Source: Thamnidium elegans
Lineage: Eukaryota; Mucoromycota; Mucoromycetes; Mucorales; Mucoraceae
Length of the DNA stretch: 64,000 bases
Assembly: GCA_025201345.1 (NCBI GenBank)
Contig: JAIXMG010000014.1
Coordinates: forward strand, 62,001 to 126,000
Reading direction: 5' to 3'
This document shows positions 24,220 to 35,725 of the stretch, in pieces (positions within the stretch are counted from its first letter, which is position 1; every line of letters starts with the position of its first letter). Both the position numbers and the translations under genes were made by a program. The notes under the pieces were generated by a model. The model had not been told where the DNA came from. It ran no database searches and worked only from the letters and a program-made list of their open reading frames with translations.

Positions 24220-25069
24220 TTATCAATTATATTACCTATTTGGATAATATGTGATCCCAAGTCGATGTAAGATCTCATCAGGTACATATGCCCATATAAT
24301 ATAAATACCTATTATAGACATCTGTGATTAAAAAAAAAGTGTGTGTATTATCTATCAAAAACTAGATGATTACCCAATATAACAAACGAAGCCAAATACA
24401 TGACAAAACCATAATATTCATATGCTGGTGTCTTGTTCGTAATAGCTACAGGCGGTGCTCTTTCTACTTGTGGTAAATTAAAAGAGACTCTACTCTCCCA
24501 AAAATACGTATTAGAATTTTTTTGTTATTCTACAAGCAAAAAAAAAAAAGCTTACTCTGAGTACGATCTTGGTCGATGACCCTTTTTTCCTTGTATAGGT
24601 TTTCGTCCCTGACTTCCGGTCATTACCATAGGACTCGCAAAATTAATATGAGTTGGCGTGGCAGCAATAGACCCTTTATAATCGCGAGTTTCTTCATCTA
24701 CTATTGCTGTTTTACCGTACCTGGCATTTAAGAAACTACTAAATGAATGTCTTCTTTTTGAAACTCTACACGAATAAAAGTTAAACAAAAAAAAAGGAAC
24801 TTTTTTTATCAACTGTTGTTTGTTACTTTTTACGTTTGTTTTTTTGGTTGTTCTGAAAGTTTGACAGATACTTGAGTTTGTTGACTATGTCCGCGACGCA
24901 TACTAGTTGATAGATCAACTACTTGTCTTTTTGAAAGACTTGCAGTTGCAGATGTAATAGCATGATTAATCAGGTCTGGTAATGATGGTGTCGATCGAGA
25001 AGTAGAAAGTGTCTTTTGATTTCTAGCTAAAAAACGTTTGGCTGCTATACTTGTATTATCTTGTTCCAT
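23689..25069 (-). CDS. PIG-P / Gpi19, GPI-GlcNAc transferase subunit
   Basis: Six exons (25069..24834, 24765..24556, 24489..24374, 24308..24236, 24142..24024, 23960..23689) give 341 residues. The PIG-P domain is clear in the middle: PAYEYYGFVMYLASFVILGI, WAYVPDEILHRLGITYYPNR, YWALAVPIWLMTIIWFIFF, then LNTSPF and the terminal TDEHANL box. Two membrane segments lie within it. PIG-P is a small subunit of the ER complex that moves GlcNAc to phosphatidylinositol, the first step of GPI-anchor synthesis. Yeast and human proteins are about 130-160 residues; here about 165 extra residues, rich in Ser, Thr and basic residues, precede the domain, and about 75 follow it. The exon 3 acceptor (at 24490-24492) was chosen because it alone gave a clean frame with EVSFNLPQVERAPP. 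Confidence 0.88.
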
Positions 25070-25820
25070 AGAAGTTATACATAAGAATCTTTTTTATTAT
25101 TTTTTAGTTTGGTCCTTTTTTTCTTTTCGCCTTCCAAGTGACTGCACTTACATAAATTGGGGAACACAAGAAGGAGGATAACTATAAAATCTGCTTAACG
25201 ATGATTGCATTGGCCTCTTTTCTAAAAGAGAAGTATACTTTCTGTATTAGATATCCACGTTGAATAAGATTTTTTTCCGTAGATGTTTCGCAGTAGTAAA
25301 TTTTTCTATATCATTATTTTTCAAAAGATCAGAACGTGATAAGGCCTCCAAACGAAGATCCATGGCGTATAATAACTTTCTTAATATTGCTATATTGCCT
25401 AGTATTCAAATTAATTAGCATGAAAAAAACATACTGCGATCAGTATGATTTTACTGAAAACGTAGTATCCGTCACGAACGCTACGAAATAGATTGTTAAA
25501 ATATGGAAACGCAAAATTTAATGAAATGATTTTACCCCTAAAGCCATTTGTCAACCACCCATAAGTCTCTGGGCGTTCAAATTTTTTCTGTTCAATATTA
25601 AAGTTGTTTTACTAGAAATCTGGATGCACGTTCTATTCACACGTTCAAAAAAAAAAAAAAAAAAAAAAAAGTGTGACATATTACTTTTCATGTATCTTTA
25701 TGGATGACAGTTGTTCTAACAAGAACTGTATAAGTTTACATGAACATAAAAAATAAAATAAAAACAATGATTTAAAATGAGGGGTCTATTTACTCATCAT
25801 GGCGTATTTTATTAAATAAT
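25070..25820. other. intergenic, holds one copy of a dispersed repeat
   Basis: AT-rich, no gene. 25627-25700 resembles 37659-37733 (CACG-TCTATTCACA, then GTGTG and a TACTTTT-ACGTA/ATGTA-CTTTAT block). An A run lies between the two parts. Confidence 0.55.
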
Positions 25821-26912
25821 TTATAATTTACTAGAGTTTATATAATAATCAGTACATTTCCATCTTTGGTTAACGATAGAAAATACGTTATTGGCGTCAT
25901 AGGGATCTAACCCTGTGACATCTGTAAATTTTTCATAGCTTACAAGTTCTACTTTTCCGTCTACATATAGTTTAATTAAATGCAAGCCTATAGTACGTAC
26001 TACGACGGCCATCAATTGTTCATTATAACCTTTAGAAGAAGAATTCATTTGGTCCACTAATTCAATAGGAGTCCAATATTTAGATACGTCTTTTTTCATA
26101 ATATTTAGAATTTGGTTTTCTTTCGTCATTCTTATTGCTAAATAGTGTTCAACTTTTTCTACGCCATTATGAACTACTTCGCCATGACCAGGATATAATT
26201 TTGAGGGTTGTAATTCCTTAATTCTATTTAAACCACCGATATATTCTGTAAGGTCTTCAAATGCAACAGAACCATGACCAAGGATACAGTCAGCAGAAAA
26301 TACTGTGTCTTCTTCTTCTAATAAGAATGCACAATGGTCTTTAGCGTGACCTGGAGTATGTACGACACGAATATGAGTATCTTCATCAATTTCAAATATT
26401 TGATTGTCTTGTAACTCAGTGACAGCAATAGTATCAGGAAATGCATCCATGTGTTTAAATAAAGTGAATTCTTCTAGAATGGGATACTTGTGTACTTTGA
26501 TATCTTGGGTCTGTCGGCTGTTAAGCTCAGATGACATGATTGAAACAAGCCCTCCCCAATGGTCTACATGACAATGACTGATAAGAATATCAGAGATATA
26601 AGCATCAGGGTCAATCGATCTTAAGGATTCGATTAAAAGCGGAACATATGCTTTTTGTCCATCTCCACAATCAATCAATACTTTTCGCTGTCCAGTTCCG
26701 ATAATGTATGTGTTTGTACCTAAAACCGTTATTTAGCCATTTGTCATAGGTTTTACATTTAAGTTTGGTAATAGGTTTTTTTTTTTTTTTCTACCTTGCA
26801 GTGTAAACTTTCCTGGATTTAATCCCATTACTCGCCATACTCTTTCAGATAACTGTAAAAAGTTTGGTAAAGTGGGAAGATCATCTCTTGTTGATGTTTC
26901 GTAAAGTGTCAT
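25821..26912 (-). CDS. metallo-beta-lactamase-fold hydrolase, LACTB2-like
   Basis: Two exons (26912..26795, 26719..25821) give 338 residues. The metal motif HCHVDHWGG (HxHxDH), the following HTPGHAKDHCAF, FSADCILGHG and YPGHGEVV give the full set of zinc ligands of this fold. A C-terminal winged-helix-like segment (YWTPIELVDQMN to VDGKVELVSY) is typical of LACTB2. The N-terminal RVWRVMGLNPGKFTLQGTNTYIIG also matches. Human LACTB2 is a mitochondrial endoribonuclease; the fungal proteins are poorly studied, and some homologues in polyketide clusters are thioesterases. No polyketide genes are nearby, so the LACTB2 reading is preferred. No clear mitochondrial presequence is seen. Confidence 0.88.
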
Positions 26913-27260
26913 TTTTTTTTTTTTCTATTTAATATAAAGGTTAAAGAAAAAGAAAGGGGGATTTATTTTACAATTTGGTAATTTTTAATAGTTTTTTTTT
27001 TCTCTCGCTTGTACTACGCCGGCCCTTTTTTCCCTCCATATGTCATCGTATATAATTGATTCGGGTATAATTTATATGACATTTTAGAAAGAAACCATCT
27101 TATGATTACTACTACTACAACTATTATTATTATTACTATTATTATCATATCCTTTATTTATTAATGTACAAAAAAAAAAAAGAGAGAGAGAAAGAATTCA
27201 TCTAATGAAATTGAAAAAAAAAAAATGGGGATGATGTGGGTGTTATGGAAATGAAATTAT
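26913..27260. other. intergenic, LACTB2 promoter and lipoyl synthase 3' flank
   Basis: Contains a T run, an ACT/ATT microsatellite-like stretch at about 27109-27146, and A runs. No gene seen. Confidence 0.5.
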
Positions 27261-28687
27261 TTATAAAACTTTATCAGTTGAAGTGTTTGTTGATGGTGGT
27301 AAAGTAGAAAGAGGTAATCCTTTACGTCCTTTCAAGATATTACCAATAAAGAATTCACCAGCCTTATAACTAGATCTAACTAAAGGACCGCTTGCAACAT
27401 ACTTGAATCCCATATTCATACCCGTTGTTTCCCAATGCTTAAACTTTTCGGGAGTAACATACTCGTGTACCTTCATATGTCTCTTTGTGGGTCTCATATA
27501 TTGTCCTAAAGTTACACAATCAACGTCGATCTTTCGAAGTTCCTCGAGTGTTTGTTGTACTTCTTCATCTGTTTCACCACAACCCAACATAATAGATGTC
27601 TTGGTAATCATAGCAGGGTTTACCTCCTTGACATGCTTAAGAACACTAAGTGATTGACGGAAACCAGCACGACGATCACGAACAAATGGGGTTAAAGCTT
27701 CAACTGTTTCGATATTATGTGCATATACATCTAATCCTGAAACTGCAACGTTTGCTACACCTTCAAGGTTTCCACCGAAATCACCAGTTAAACATTCTAC
27801 CAAAATATGAGGTGCCCTAAAAAAATTTTATCAAATCGTTTAATATTTTTTTTTGTAATGTATAAAATTATTATGATTATTTTTCTTACTTTTGTTTGAT
27901 TTTACGAATAGTCTCTGCAAAATGATTAGATCCACCATCAGCAAGATCATCACGATCAACACTAGTTAATACAACATAATCTAAACCCCAACGACTAATA
28001 GCTTCAGCAGTATGTTCAGGTTCATGAGGATCCAAAGCTTTAGGTGCTCTGTTGGTCTTTACCGAACAGAAACGACAACCTCTAGTACATTCATCACCCA
28101 TCAACATGATGGTAGCTGTAGCAGTTTGATGCTCTCCTCCACCCCAACAATCACCAATGTTAGGACAACGAGCTTCTTCACAAACCGTGTGAAGTTTTAA
28201 ACCACGCAAATCTTTCTTAATTTTACCAAAGTTTTTTCCGGTTGGAATTTCAGTCTTCAACCATTCAGGTAAACGAGGTTGCTTCCTTTTAATATCCCGT
28301 ATACATTAATTTCTGGTCTGTGTGCAAATAGTATATTATATATTACTTACAATTTAGTAGTCTTTACTTTTGTTCCAGGAACTACAGTCTCTCTTAACTC
28401 TAAGGCTTCGGTATGGGTCATCTTTTCAAAACCGGTGCTGACAAATTCTTCTAAATTGCCTTCTTCTGTCTTTAACTTGTTTCGAAGTTCTTCAAGTCTA
28501 GAGTTCTTGGAGTTATCAGATACAGTGGTCGCATGGGTACGAATCTGGTGTTGAGACTAGATGTATGTCAGTTAACAAGGGCCTAAAAAAAACATATATA
28601 TATACTATCATTTGTACTTACTGCTGCTGCAAAAGTACGGCTATAAGAGTATGCAACTCTGGTAGAAACTGTTTTTAAAAGAGACAT
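27261..28687 (-). CDS. LIP5: lipoyl synthase, mitochondrial
   Basis: Four exons (28687..28622, 28556..28351, 28285..27890, 27816..27261) give 407 residues. The radical-SAM cluster motif is CTRGCRFC, and the auxiliary cluster motif is [13 protein letters not shown] followed by [23 protein letters not shown]-type blocks are also present: [54 protein letters not shown] and [12 protein letters not shown]. The enzyme inserts two sulfurs into octanoyl groups on lipoyl proteins (PDH, KGDH, glycine cleavage). The N-terminus ([20 protein letters not shown]) is basic and hydroxylated with no acid, a good mitochondrial presequence. The exon 2/3 join gives [12 protein letters not shown], which fits the family. 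Confidence 0.96.
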
Positions 28688-29549
28688 ACTTTTTAATATC
28701 GATAAAAAAAAAAAAGATAAAGAGAGGGAGGGGGGTTATTTTGAAAAAAAAAGAAAAAAAAAAGAAAAAAAAAATGAATAGTGTGAGATCTGTGACTGGC
28801 CCACCACCGAGTTCAGTTTGTACCTGTAATGGTAAAACTTTAAGGAATAGAAAAAATGTTTAAAATATGATAAAATACGATATATTTAAAGAATTTTAAA
28901 TAGTTATTGTTGTAATTAAGTATGGATAGCTTAATGTCTATTCCATTGAGAGGAAAAAATAGTGTATTAGATTGATATATTTCATGCAATTACAATTACA
29001 ATTTTGCTTATCGGTAACCCCAAAAGAAAAAAAAATAGATTTCAGCTGTTGTTTAAAAAAAAAAAAAAATAGCCTCTAATAGTAAATACAGTGAGGTTTT
29101 TCTCTTTGTCTTTTTTTTTTTACTTAAAAAAGATGCCGAAGATATAAATATTAATTTGAGCGAGATACAAAAGAAAAAAAAAGGGGGCTTTTGCATTTAT
29201 ACAAAATGTGTGTGTATACAACAACTAGTAGGCATTTGATTTACTTGATAAGGTTTCTTTCATGCGGTACTATAAAATGGAGGAACGAATCATGGTGCAG
29301 CTGGTACTACCATGAAAAGGTCTGGGTAATTTAGTTGTAAAAGTGACAAGCGATACAACAACTATACAAGTTTTTTTATTTTATTTTGAAATTAGTACTT
29401 ATTCTAAGTGGCAACATAATGTAATTTTCAAATGCATCAATAAAAAAAAACAGTGATTTATTTAAGTAACTCATAACTCGTTACTATAGTTATACCGAAA
29501 TATTTATATCTACTATGCATTTTGTGAGTGTCAAGTCATACTTACTACT

Positions 29550-29584
<35 letters not shown>

Positions 29585-29905
29585 CTTACCTCGAATATAC
29601 TACGGTAAATTTAATCACTATGATACGATATATTTTAGCTCAATAACAAGATAAATAAACATATATAATACTAGCCATTTTTATGATTTGTTTACCGATT
29701 GTAGCAATGCATATAGTAGCTGTCAGCTAATTTCAACAAAAAGAGCGTGCACGCATTTTTTTCTTGGATATTGCTTACTACAGGAAAAAATTGCGCATAT
29801 TGATAACCTATTTAAAAAAAAATGACAGACGTCAAGCATCAATTGCAAAAAAAAACTAAAGCCCATGAAACGTCTCACGAAATATATAAAAAATACAAAA
29901 ATAAA
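28688..29905. other. intergenic, lipoyl synthase upstream region and tRNA 3' flank
   Basis: AT-rich with A runs, and an AAT microsatellite near 29551-29574 (about eight units). No gene found. Confidence 0.5.
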
Positions 29906-29979
29906 TGATTTCTGCCAGACTTGAACTGGCGACCGTCTGCGTGTTAAGCAGACGTGATAACCGACTACACCAAGAAACC
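29906..29979 (-). tRNA. tRNA-Val (anticodon AAC)
   Basis: On the minus strand the cloverleaf folds fully: acceptor GGTTTCT with AGAAATC (one G-T pair), D arm with AGTCGGTTATCAC, anticodon arm TCTGC-TTAACAC-GCAGA giving anticodon AAC, and T arm GCCAG-TTCAAGT-CTGGC, with discriminator A. No intron. A Pol III terminator-like T run follows (TTTTTGTATTTTTT on its strand). Confidence 0.95.
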
Positions 29980-30034
29980 TTTGTTGTTCTTTAGAACAAA
30001 ATTTAATACATATCAACTAATTTAAAAATTACAA

Positions 30035-30072
30035 AAATATCACGTGAATATCACATGAAATAATTTTGATTG
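30035..30072 (-). promoter_or_regulatory. CACGTG and CCAAT module upstream of tRNA-Val
   Basis: TCACGTGA at 30040-30047, a related TCACATGA just beside it, and a CCAAT box at about 30070-30074 (ATTGGG on the plus strand). The first site is about 61 bp before the 5' end of tRNA-Val. It could also serve the divergent methyltransferase gene (ATG 30153). A similar module precedes the other tRNA gene. Confidence 0.4.
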
Positions 30073-30152
30073 GGTTAAAAAAAGTTATTTTACATTGGTT
30101 TTACTACCAATGTAAGGATTGTTCATTCTTTTTTCACCCTTCGCGCTGAAAT

Positions 30153-31481
30153 ATGAGTATTACAGACGATGAATTTGTAGCTAAATTAGAGAAACACTTT
30201 TCACTTTACCGTATAAACTTACGATCACCTATTGCTTCTACCGTTGTGTCTGATCATTGGTACCGAGTTGACATTTTACTTGTCAATGAATTAGGTTTAT
30301 TTCGACGCGCCGATATTGAACCTAATGGGCAAGTGATTGTCTCTTGCGATCTACTTGTTCCCGAAAACCAAGGCATGACACCGTTTTCTCCAGACCAAAA
30401 TTGGAAACTTGAGATACGTGCAGCACCCGAGTTCAACCAAGGTAAATTATCTACGGATAGACTCGCCGTACCTGGTTTTGTTAGTTCGGGTAAAGGTACG
30501 TTTGAGTACCGTGTCACATCCAACCACAAGAACGCTAAGGGTGGTAAAAGATTTCTTTGTGTTCGACCTAGTCAATTAATCAATTTCCCTCAAAAGCAAA
30601 AGACTGGTGTTAATTTGGATATCATTTTACCGTTAGTGATTGGACCTATTGAAATCGTTACTTCTGATTTAAAACAACAAGATACTCATTTACCATTGGA
30701 GTTATGGAGAGATCAGACCATGTCTATGGTGTATGATGGATACCGTGTGTTTGATACGTCGGTACAACCACCTGTCAATATTGCTATTCACGAAATGTGG
30801 GACTCGGGAATCCCTGGTAAGATCTGGGATTCAGCTCTTGTTATGTTGGATGTTATAAAGAGAATTATTGATAAGCATCCAGAGTATATTGAAGCTAAGC
30901 ATACATTGGATTTAAGCGCTGGGTAAATTATATATTTATGACTAATAATATGTACTGGGGTATACTAATAAGTATAAAGTACTGGTCTTTTAGGTCTATA
31001 TGTGGCAAGTATGATGGCATCACCTCAGTCAACTATCAAACAGGGTAAAATCACCATCACAGAATTAGATGAAGCAGTAGACTTGATCGATAAAAACTTA
31101 ATCACCAATAATTTCCTTAACCATCGTAATGAACAATGTCAATTAATAACTAGATCATTATTATGGGGAAATAGCCAAGAGGCAGAGTCTTGTGGAAAAG
31201 CTGATTTAATCATTGCATCTGATGTATTATACGAGGCGCAATTCTTTCAAGATTTGGTAAAGGCGTTTGTGGACCTCAGTCATGAAACTACTCGTATTTA
31301 TATTGGATATAAGCGCCGTGGTCTTACAGAAGAGGAAGAAAAGTATTTTTGGTCATTGTGCGCTGAACATTTCAATATAAAGTTATTGACGTTGAATGGA
31401 ACTGAAGATGTAGATGATTGTTTAGTACCTCAAATGACTGTAGATACTAGTGTTCAATTATATCGTTTAACTTTTAAATAA
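30153..31481 (+). CDS. class I SAM methyltransferase, METTL21/Methyltransf_16-like protein-lysine methyltransferase
   Basis: Two exons (30153..30922 and 30980..31481) give 423 residues. Choosing the acceptor AAG at 30979, not the TTTTAG ten bases later, yields the SAM motif LDLSAGTGLLGLYVA across the junction; the later acceptor causes a frameshift. After this come ITITELDEAVDLIDKN (acidic SAM-binding loop) and DLIIASDVLYEAQFFQDLV (the post-I/III region typical of lysine methyltransferases), then IYIGYKRRG. The first 240 residues hold an unrecognised domain rich in beta-type sequence (SLYRINLRSPIASTVVS to MWDSGIPGKIWDSALVM, the latter typical before motif I). The substrate is unknown; members of this family modify translation factors, chaperones and similar proteins. 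Confidence 0.8.
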
Positions 31482-31545
31482 ATAATATCCCTTTTTAGTT
31501 TTTTTTCTTCTTGCCCCCTTTTTTTATTTATTTACATCTATATTA

Positions 31546-31554
31546 TATATAAAA
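31546..31554 (+). promoter_or_regulatory. TATA box of the GDSL lipase gene
   Basis: TATATAAAA about 97 bp before the ATG at 31651, which supports that start over the inner ATG at 31825. Confidence 0.5.
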
Positions 31555-31650
31555 GAAAAAGAGAGACATGTATAAAGGGCTCGTACACTTTTTCTCTTTG
31601 TCATTTGTTTGCTTTTTTTTTTTTTTTATTATTATTATTCATATATAAAT

Positions 31651-33305
31651 ATGTTTTATGTAAAGGGAAAATCACATCTTTTACATTTATTACCTACTAC
31701 CACTCAAGAAAACGAAGACGAGCAAGACCTTACTGGCTCAATTGAATTAACTGCAGATACATTCTCATCAACAATTGTTCATTATCTTTTAAGCTGTGTA
31801 GATTTACTTCCTGCTTTTTTATTCATGGCTTCTTCAACGACTCTTTTGGCTTACATCTACACGCTCTTGATTATACCTACAGTTTTTACGGCTGTCATTC
31901 CCGCTGGTAACGAAACTGTGTTTAATGGTACGAATGTACCTATCGATATTGGCTGTCCATTTCTTACGCCTCGTGATACACCCGCACAAAATGTACGCGA
32001 CTTAAGACCTGATGATATCAAGTTTGTTATCGGGTTAGGTGATAGTGTTATGGCTGCGTTTGCTGCTAAAGGTATTCAAGACGAAACCTTTTTTACACTT
32101 GCTAATTTATATGAAAATCGTGGTATTTCGTTTGCTATGGGCGGTGTAAAGTATAAGACCATTTTTTTTTTTTTTGTGAAGCTAGGTGTGTTAATGGTAT
32201 ATTATGTAGGATCCAGATGTGATAACAATGCCAAATATTTTAAAGTATTATTCAAACGATTTGCTTGGTTCTTCCGTTGGCGATCATATTATTAGTATTT
32301 GCTTTGGTAGGAAAGAAATTTTTTTTTTTTTTGATATAAATAATAATTTCTTATTTGTGATAGGTAACCAAATATGCCCTAATGGACAATACCGGTCCAA
32401 GTTAGATATATTGAATGCGGCACAATCTGGAGCTCGAAGTCTTAACCTTAACCATGAAATTGATTATGTCATGGACCAACTAGAAGAATATTACGATGCA
32501 GGTGAGGCGTTACCAACTGATTGGAAACTAATAACTCTGTTTATTGGGTCCAACGATCTCTGCCACTCATGTACAGAAATGACTTCATTGCCTCCTGCAT
32601 TTGGTATTAATGCACTTGCTGCTGTTGAAAGGATTCGAACAAGTATGACTAATGTTCTTGTCCAAGTTGGTAAGTACGCACAGACCTCCATAAAAAATTT
32701 CTATATATCAAACTTTATTTTCTAGTGGGTATGATGCGAGTTCAAGATATTGTGGTACAGACTTCTAGCTTTACAGAATATTGTCAACCTATTCAGGGTA
32801 GTAGTTTTGTAGGTCATGATCATGAATGTGAATGCTCTCATTCGGATACCAATCGAACTATCATGTCAGATGTGTTTCCTCATTACAATACAGCGTTACA
32901 GGGTATTGCTCAACATTATCAAAGTATGACCGATGAAGAAAATTCTCAGTTTGGAGTTGTATTTCAGCCTTTGTTGGTAGATATTATGACTTTTCCAATT
33001 GAAGCTATCAGGTACTATTTCCTTCTTTTTTTTTTTATATACAGAGAAACAAAAACGCTTACTTTTTTTTTATTTGTAACTAGTAATATTGATTGTTTTC
33101 ATCCTTCAGCTTTAGCACATACATGGTTATCTAAAATGTTCTGGTAAAAAAAAAACAAATATTGTCGTTTAATTAGAATCTAATTAGATATTGATGTAGG
33201 AATATGATGTTTATGTCACCAGATGAAAAAACCAAGACACTTACATTTAATGCAGATGCGCCAATTTACTGTCCTACAGATACTGATAGGCTCAAAACAC
33301 TATAG
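31651..33305 (+). CDS. GDSL lipase, phospholipase B1 (PLB1) type
   Basis: Six exons (31651..32145, 32210..32306, 32364..32669, 32726..33011, 33084..33143, 33200..33305) give 449 residues. GDSL block I is VIGLGDSVMAAFAAK (nucleophile Ser), block III is FIGSNDLCHSC, and block V is DCFHPSALAH with the catalytic Asp and His. GGDPDVITMPNIL matches the family's GG...TLPNIL block. The last exon is often missed: the TGG-TAA at 33142-33147 looks like a stop but is a splice donor, and the added exon continues W NMMFMSPDEKTKT and ends with APIYCPTDTDRLKTL, as in other PLB1 proteins. The start is uncertain: 31651 gives a 58-residue extension before a hydrophobic segment, while the ATG at 31825 would start directly with a signal peptide (MASSTTLLAYIYTLL). 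Likely a secreted or membrane-bound phospholipase B/lysophospholipase. Confidence 0.85.
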
Positions 33306-33698
33306 CGTTTATTTATTTTTATGCATTAAAAAGAGTCATAATGAATATTATTATGTAAACAAAAAATAGTTAAACGGTCCTCTTTAAACCTATACAACGA
33401 ACACGTAAAAATTATTTCAACATTTTGTTCGCTTTCGGTGTTATATCCTTTTGACCGAAGTTAAATATCCGATTTTAACTTGAGTTCATAAATGCAAACG
33501 AATGAAAAATATATACAGTATTAAAATAGGTGTTTTTCTTTAGTTTTTCAACAACTTATCAGTGTTAGTAAATATGACTCAAAGGGTTACTATATAAGGG
33601 AACCATAGATTTTTTTTTTTCCATAAAAACGTGCTTAAAAAATTAAATTTTTTTTTCTCCTTTTTGTTAATACAAATATATATATATATATATAAAAA
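33306..33698. other. intergenic, DAHP synthase promoter region
   Basis: AT-rich with a (TA)n stretch just before the start codon at about 33677-33692. No coding signal. Confidence 0.5.
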
Positions 33699-35350
33699 AT
33701 GAGTAATACCTGGACCCCTCAAGATTGGAAATCAAAGCCTATTGTTCAAGATGTTATCTATGAAGATCAAGCACACGTTGACCGTGTCTTGAATAAATTA
33801 ACTCGTTTGCCTCCTATGGTATCTGCTTCCGAAGTAGATAACTTACGTCGTCAATTAAAAGAAGCCGCTTTAGGTGAATCCTTTTTATTACAAGGTGGTG
33901 ATTGTGCTGAATTATTTGATTATTGTTCTCAAGTAAATATATATATTTTAAAATGAAGTCTTTTGTATTAAGTATATCTTCTTATAGGACCCTATTGAAG
34001 CTAAACTCAAGGTCTTATTACAAATGTCTCTTGTTTTAACTTGGGGCGCTCGTACTCCTGTTGTCCGTATCGCTCGTATGGCTGGTCAATACGCGAAACC
34101 TCGTTCTTCTCCTATGGAGATGCACGAAGGAAAAGAGATTCATTCATTCAGGTAAAAATAATAATAATATAAACTGAAGTGAAATGGCAAAGTTTTTCTT
34201 ACCCTTTTATTTTTTTTTTTATGTAGAGGTGACAATGTCAATGGTTATGACCCTAGTGATCGTAAGCCTGACCCAGAACGTTTATTAGGGTAAAGTATAT
34301 ATATGTATACATGCGGCATAAATATATATTAATTCCTTTTCTTTTTTTTTTCTTTTTTTTTTATAGTGCTTATTTTCATTCTGCCGCTACTTTAAATTAC
34401 GTTCGTACATTACTTGATTCTGGTTTCGCAGATTTACATGAGCCATCAAAATGGAATTTAAGCCACGTGCGCTCTGAAAACGTCAGACGCGAATACGAAA
34501 AGATCGTCCAACAGCTGACCGATTCACTTGATTTTATGAAGACTATTGGTGCTGATAATGGAAGCTCCAATGTTTTAAATTCAGTTGATCTCTTTGTTTC
34601 TCATGAAGCTCTTTTATTAGACTACGAATCTAGTTTAACACGACTTATTACTTCTCCTACTACAAAAGAAAAGAAATGGTATAACACAGGCTCTCACTTT
34701 TTGTGGATTGGTGATCGTACACGTCAACCCGATGGTGCTCACGTAGAATATATGAGAGGTATTGAGAACCCTATTGGTATTAAGGTTGGACCTAGTACCG
34801 TACCAGAAGAATTAGTCAATTTGTTAAATACTGTAAACCCAAAGAAAGAAATTGGTAAGGTCACTTTGATTACTCGTTTCGGCGCTGAAAAGGTAGAAAA
34901 GTTTTTACCTCAACATATTGAAGCTGTTCGTCAATCTGGTCATATTCCAGTCTGGGTATGTGATCCTATGCATGGTAATACAAAGACTGCGTCGGGTAAC
35001 TTGAAGACACGTCATTTCATTGACATCATTCAAGAGTTATCACAAACTTTCAGAGTACATAAGGATTGTTCAAGTAAATTAAATGGTGTACATTTCGAAT
35101 TAACTGGTGATTCCGTCACAGGTAAAAAATACATATATATATATATATATCCTTGTTAATTCTAATGCGTTTGTTTATCATTATAGAATGTATCGGTGGT
35201 TCTATGGATTTAAGAGATACTGATTTATCTACAAATTATCAAACACATTGTGATCCTCGTTTAAATTATGAACAATCTCTTGATGTTGCTTTCTTAATAG
35301 CAAAGTATTATGAAAATGAAAGAAAAAACAAGGATTTTCCTAATTTATGA
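33699..35350 (+). CDS. 3-deoxy-D-arabino-heptulosonate-7-phosphate (DAHP) synthase, class II
   Basis: Five exons (33699..33932, 33988..34151, 34227..34289, 34367..35121, 35187..35350) give 459 residues. This is the plant/actinobacteria-like type II enzyme, unrelated in sequence to yeast Aro3/Aro4. Motifs include FLLQGGDCAELF (metal Cys), RIARMAGQYAKPRSSP, FRGDNVNGY, HEALLLDYE, SHFLWIGDRTRQPDGAHVEY, NPIGIKVGP, VWVCDPMHGNT and HFELTGDSVTECIGG, ending with the YQTHCDPRLNYEQSLDVAF block. It makes DAHP from PEP and erythrose-4-phosphate, the first step of the shikimate pathway. It ends about 375 bp before the next gene. Confidence 0.96.
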
Positions 35351-35725
35351 AATTCAACCTAAATAAACAAAAATGTTTCTGTTCCACTTACCTCATCATA
35401 CCTTACTGGTTATATACTATAGTTACGTATTTATTGCTTAGGCAACTATTGTATATAAAAAAGATGAGATCATGAAAAAAAAAAAGAATGGAAAAAGAGT
35501 CCTTACTATGGCCAATGAAAAGACAATGTGTGACTAACCCAGCCATGATCAGGGTTTTTTTTTCTTATTTAATACAGAAAATTTAAAGTTACCTTTAATT
35601 TTTTTCCCTTCAAAACAGTGTATATTTTTTTTCTCTCTTAGAAACCTTTCAACTATTACGTAACACGAAAGAGAAGGAAAAAAAAAAAAAAAAAAAAAAA
35701 CAAACATATACAAAAAAGAAAGAGT
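35351..35725. other. intergenic between DAHP synthase and ITPK1-like gene
   Basis: AT-rich 3' flank and promoter with an A run at 35679-35700. No gene. Confidence 0.5.
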
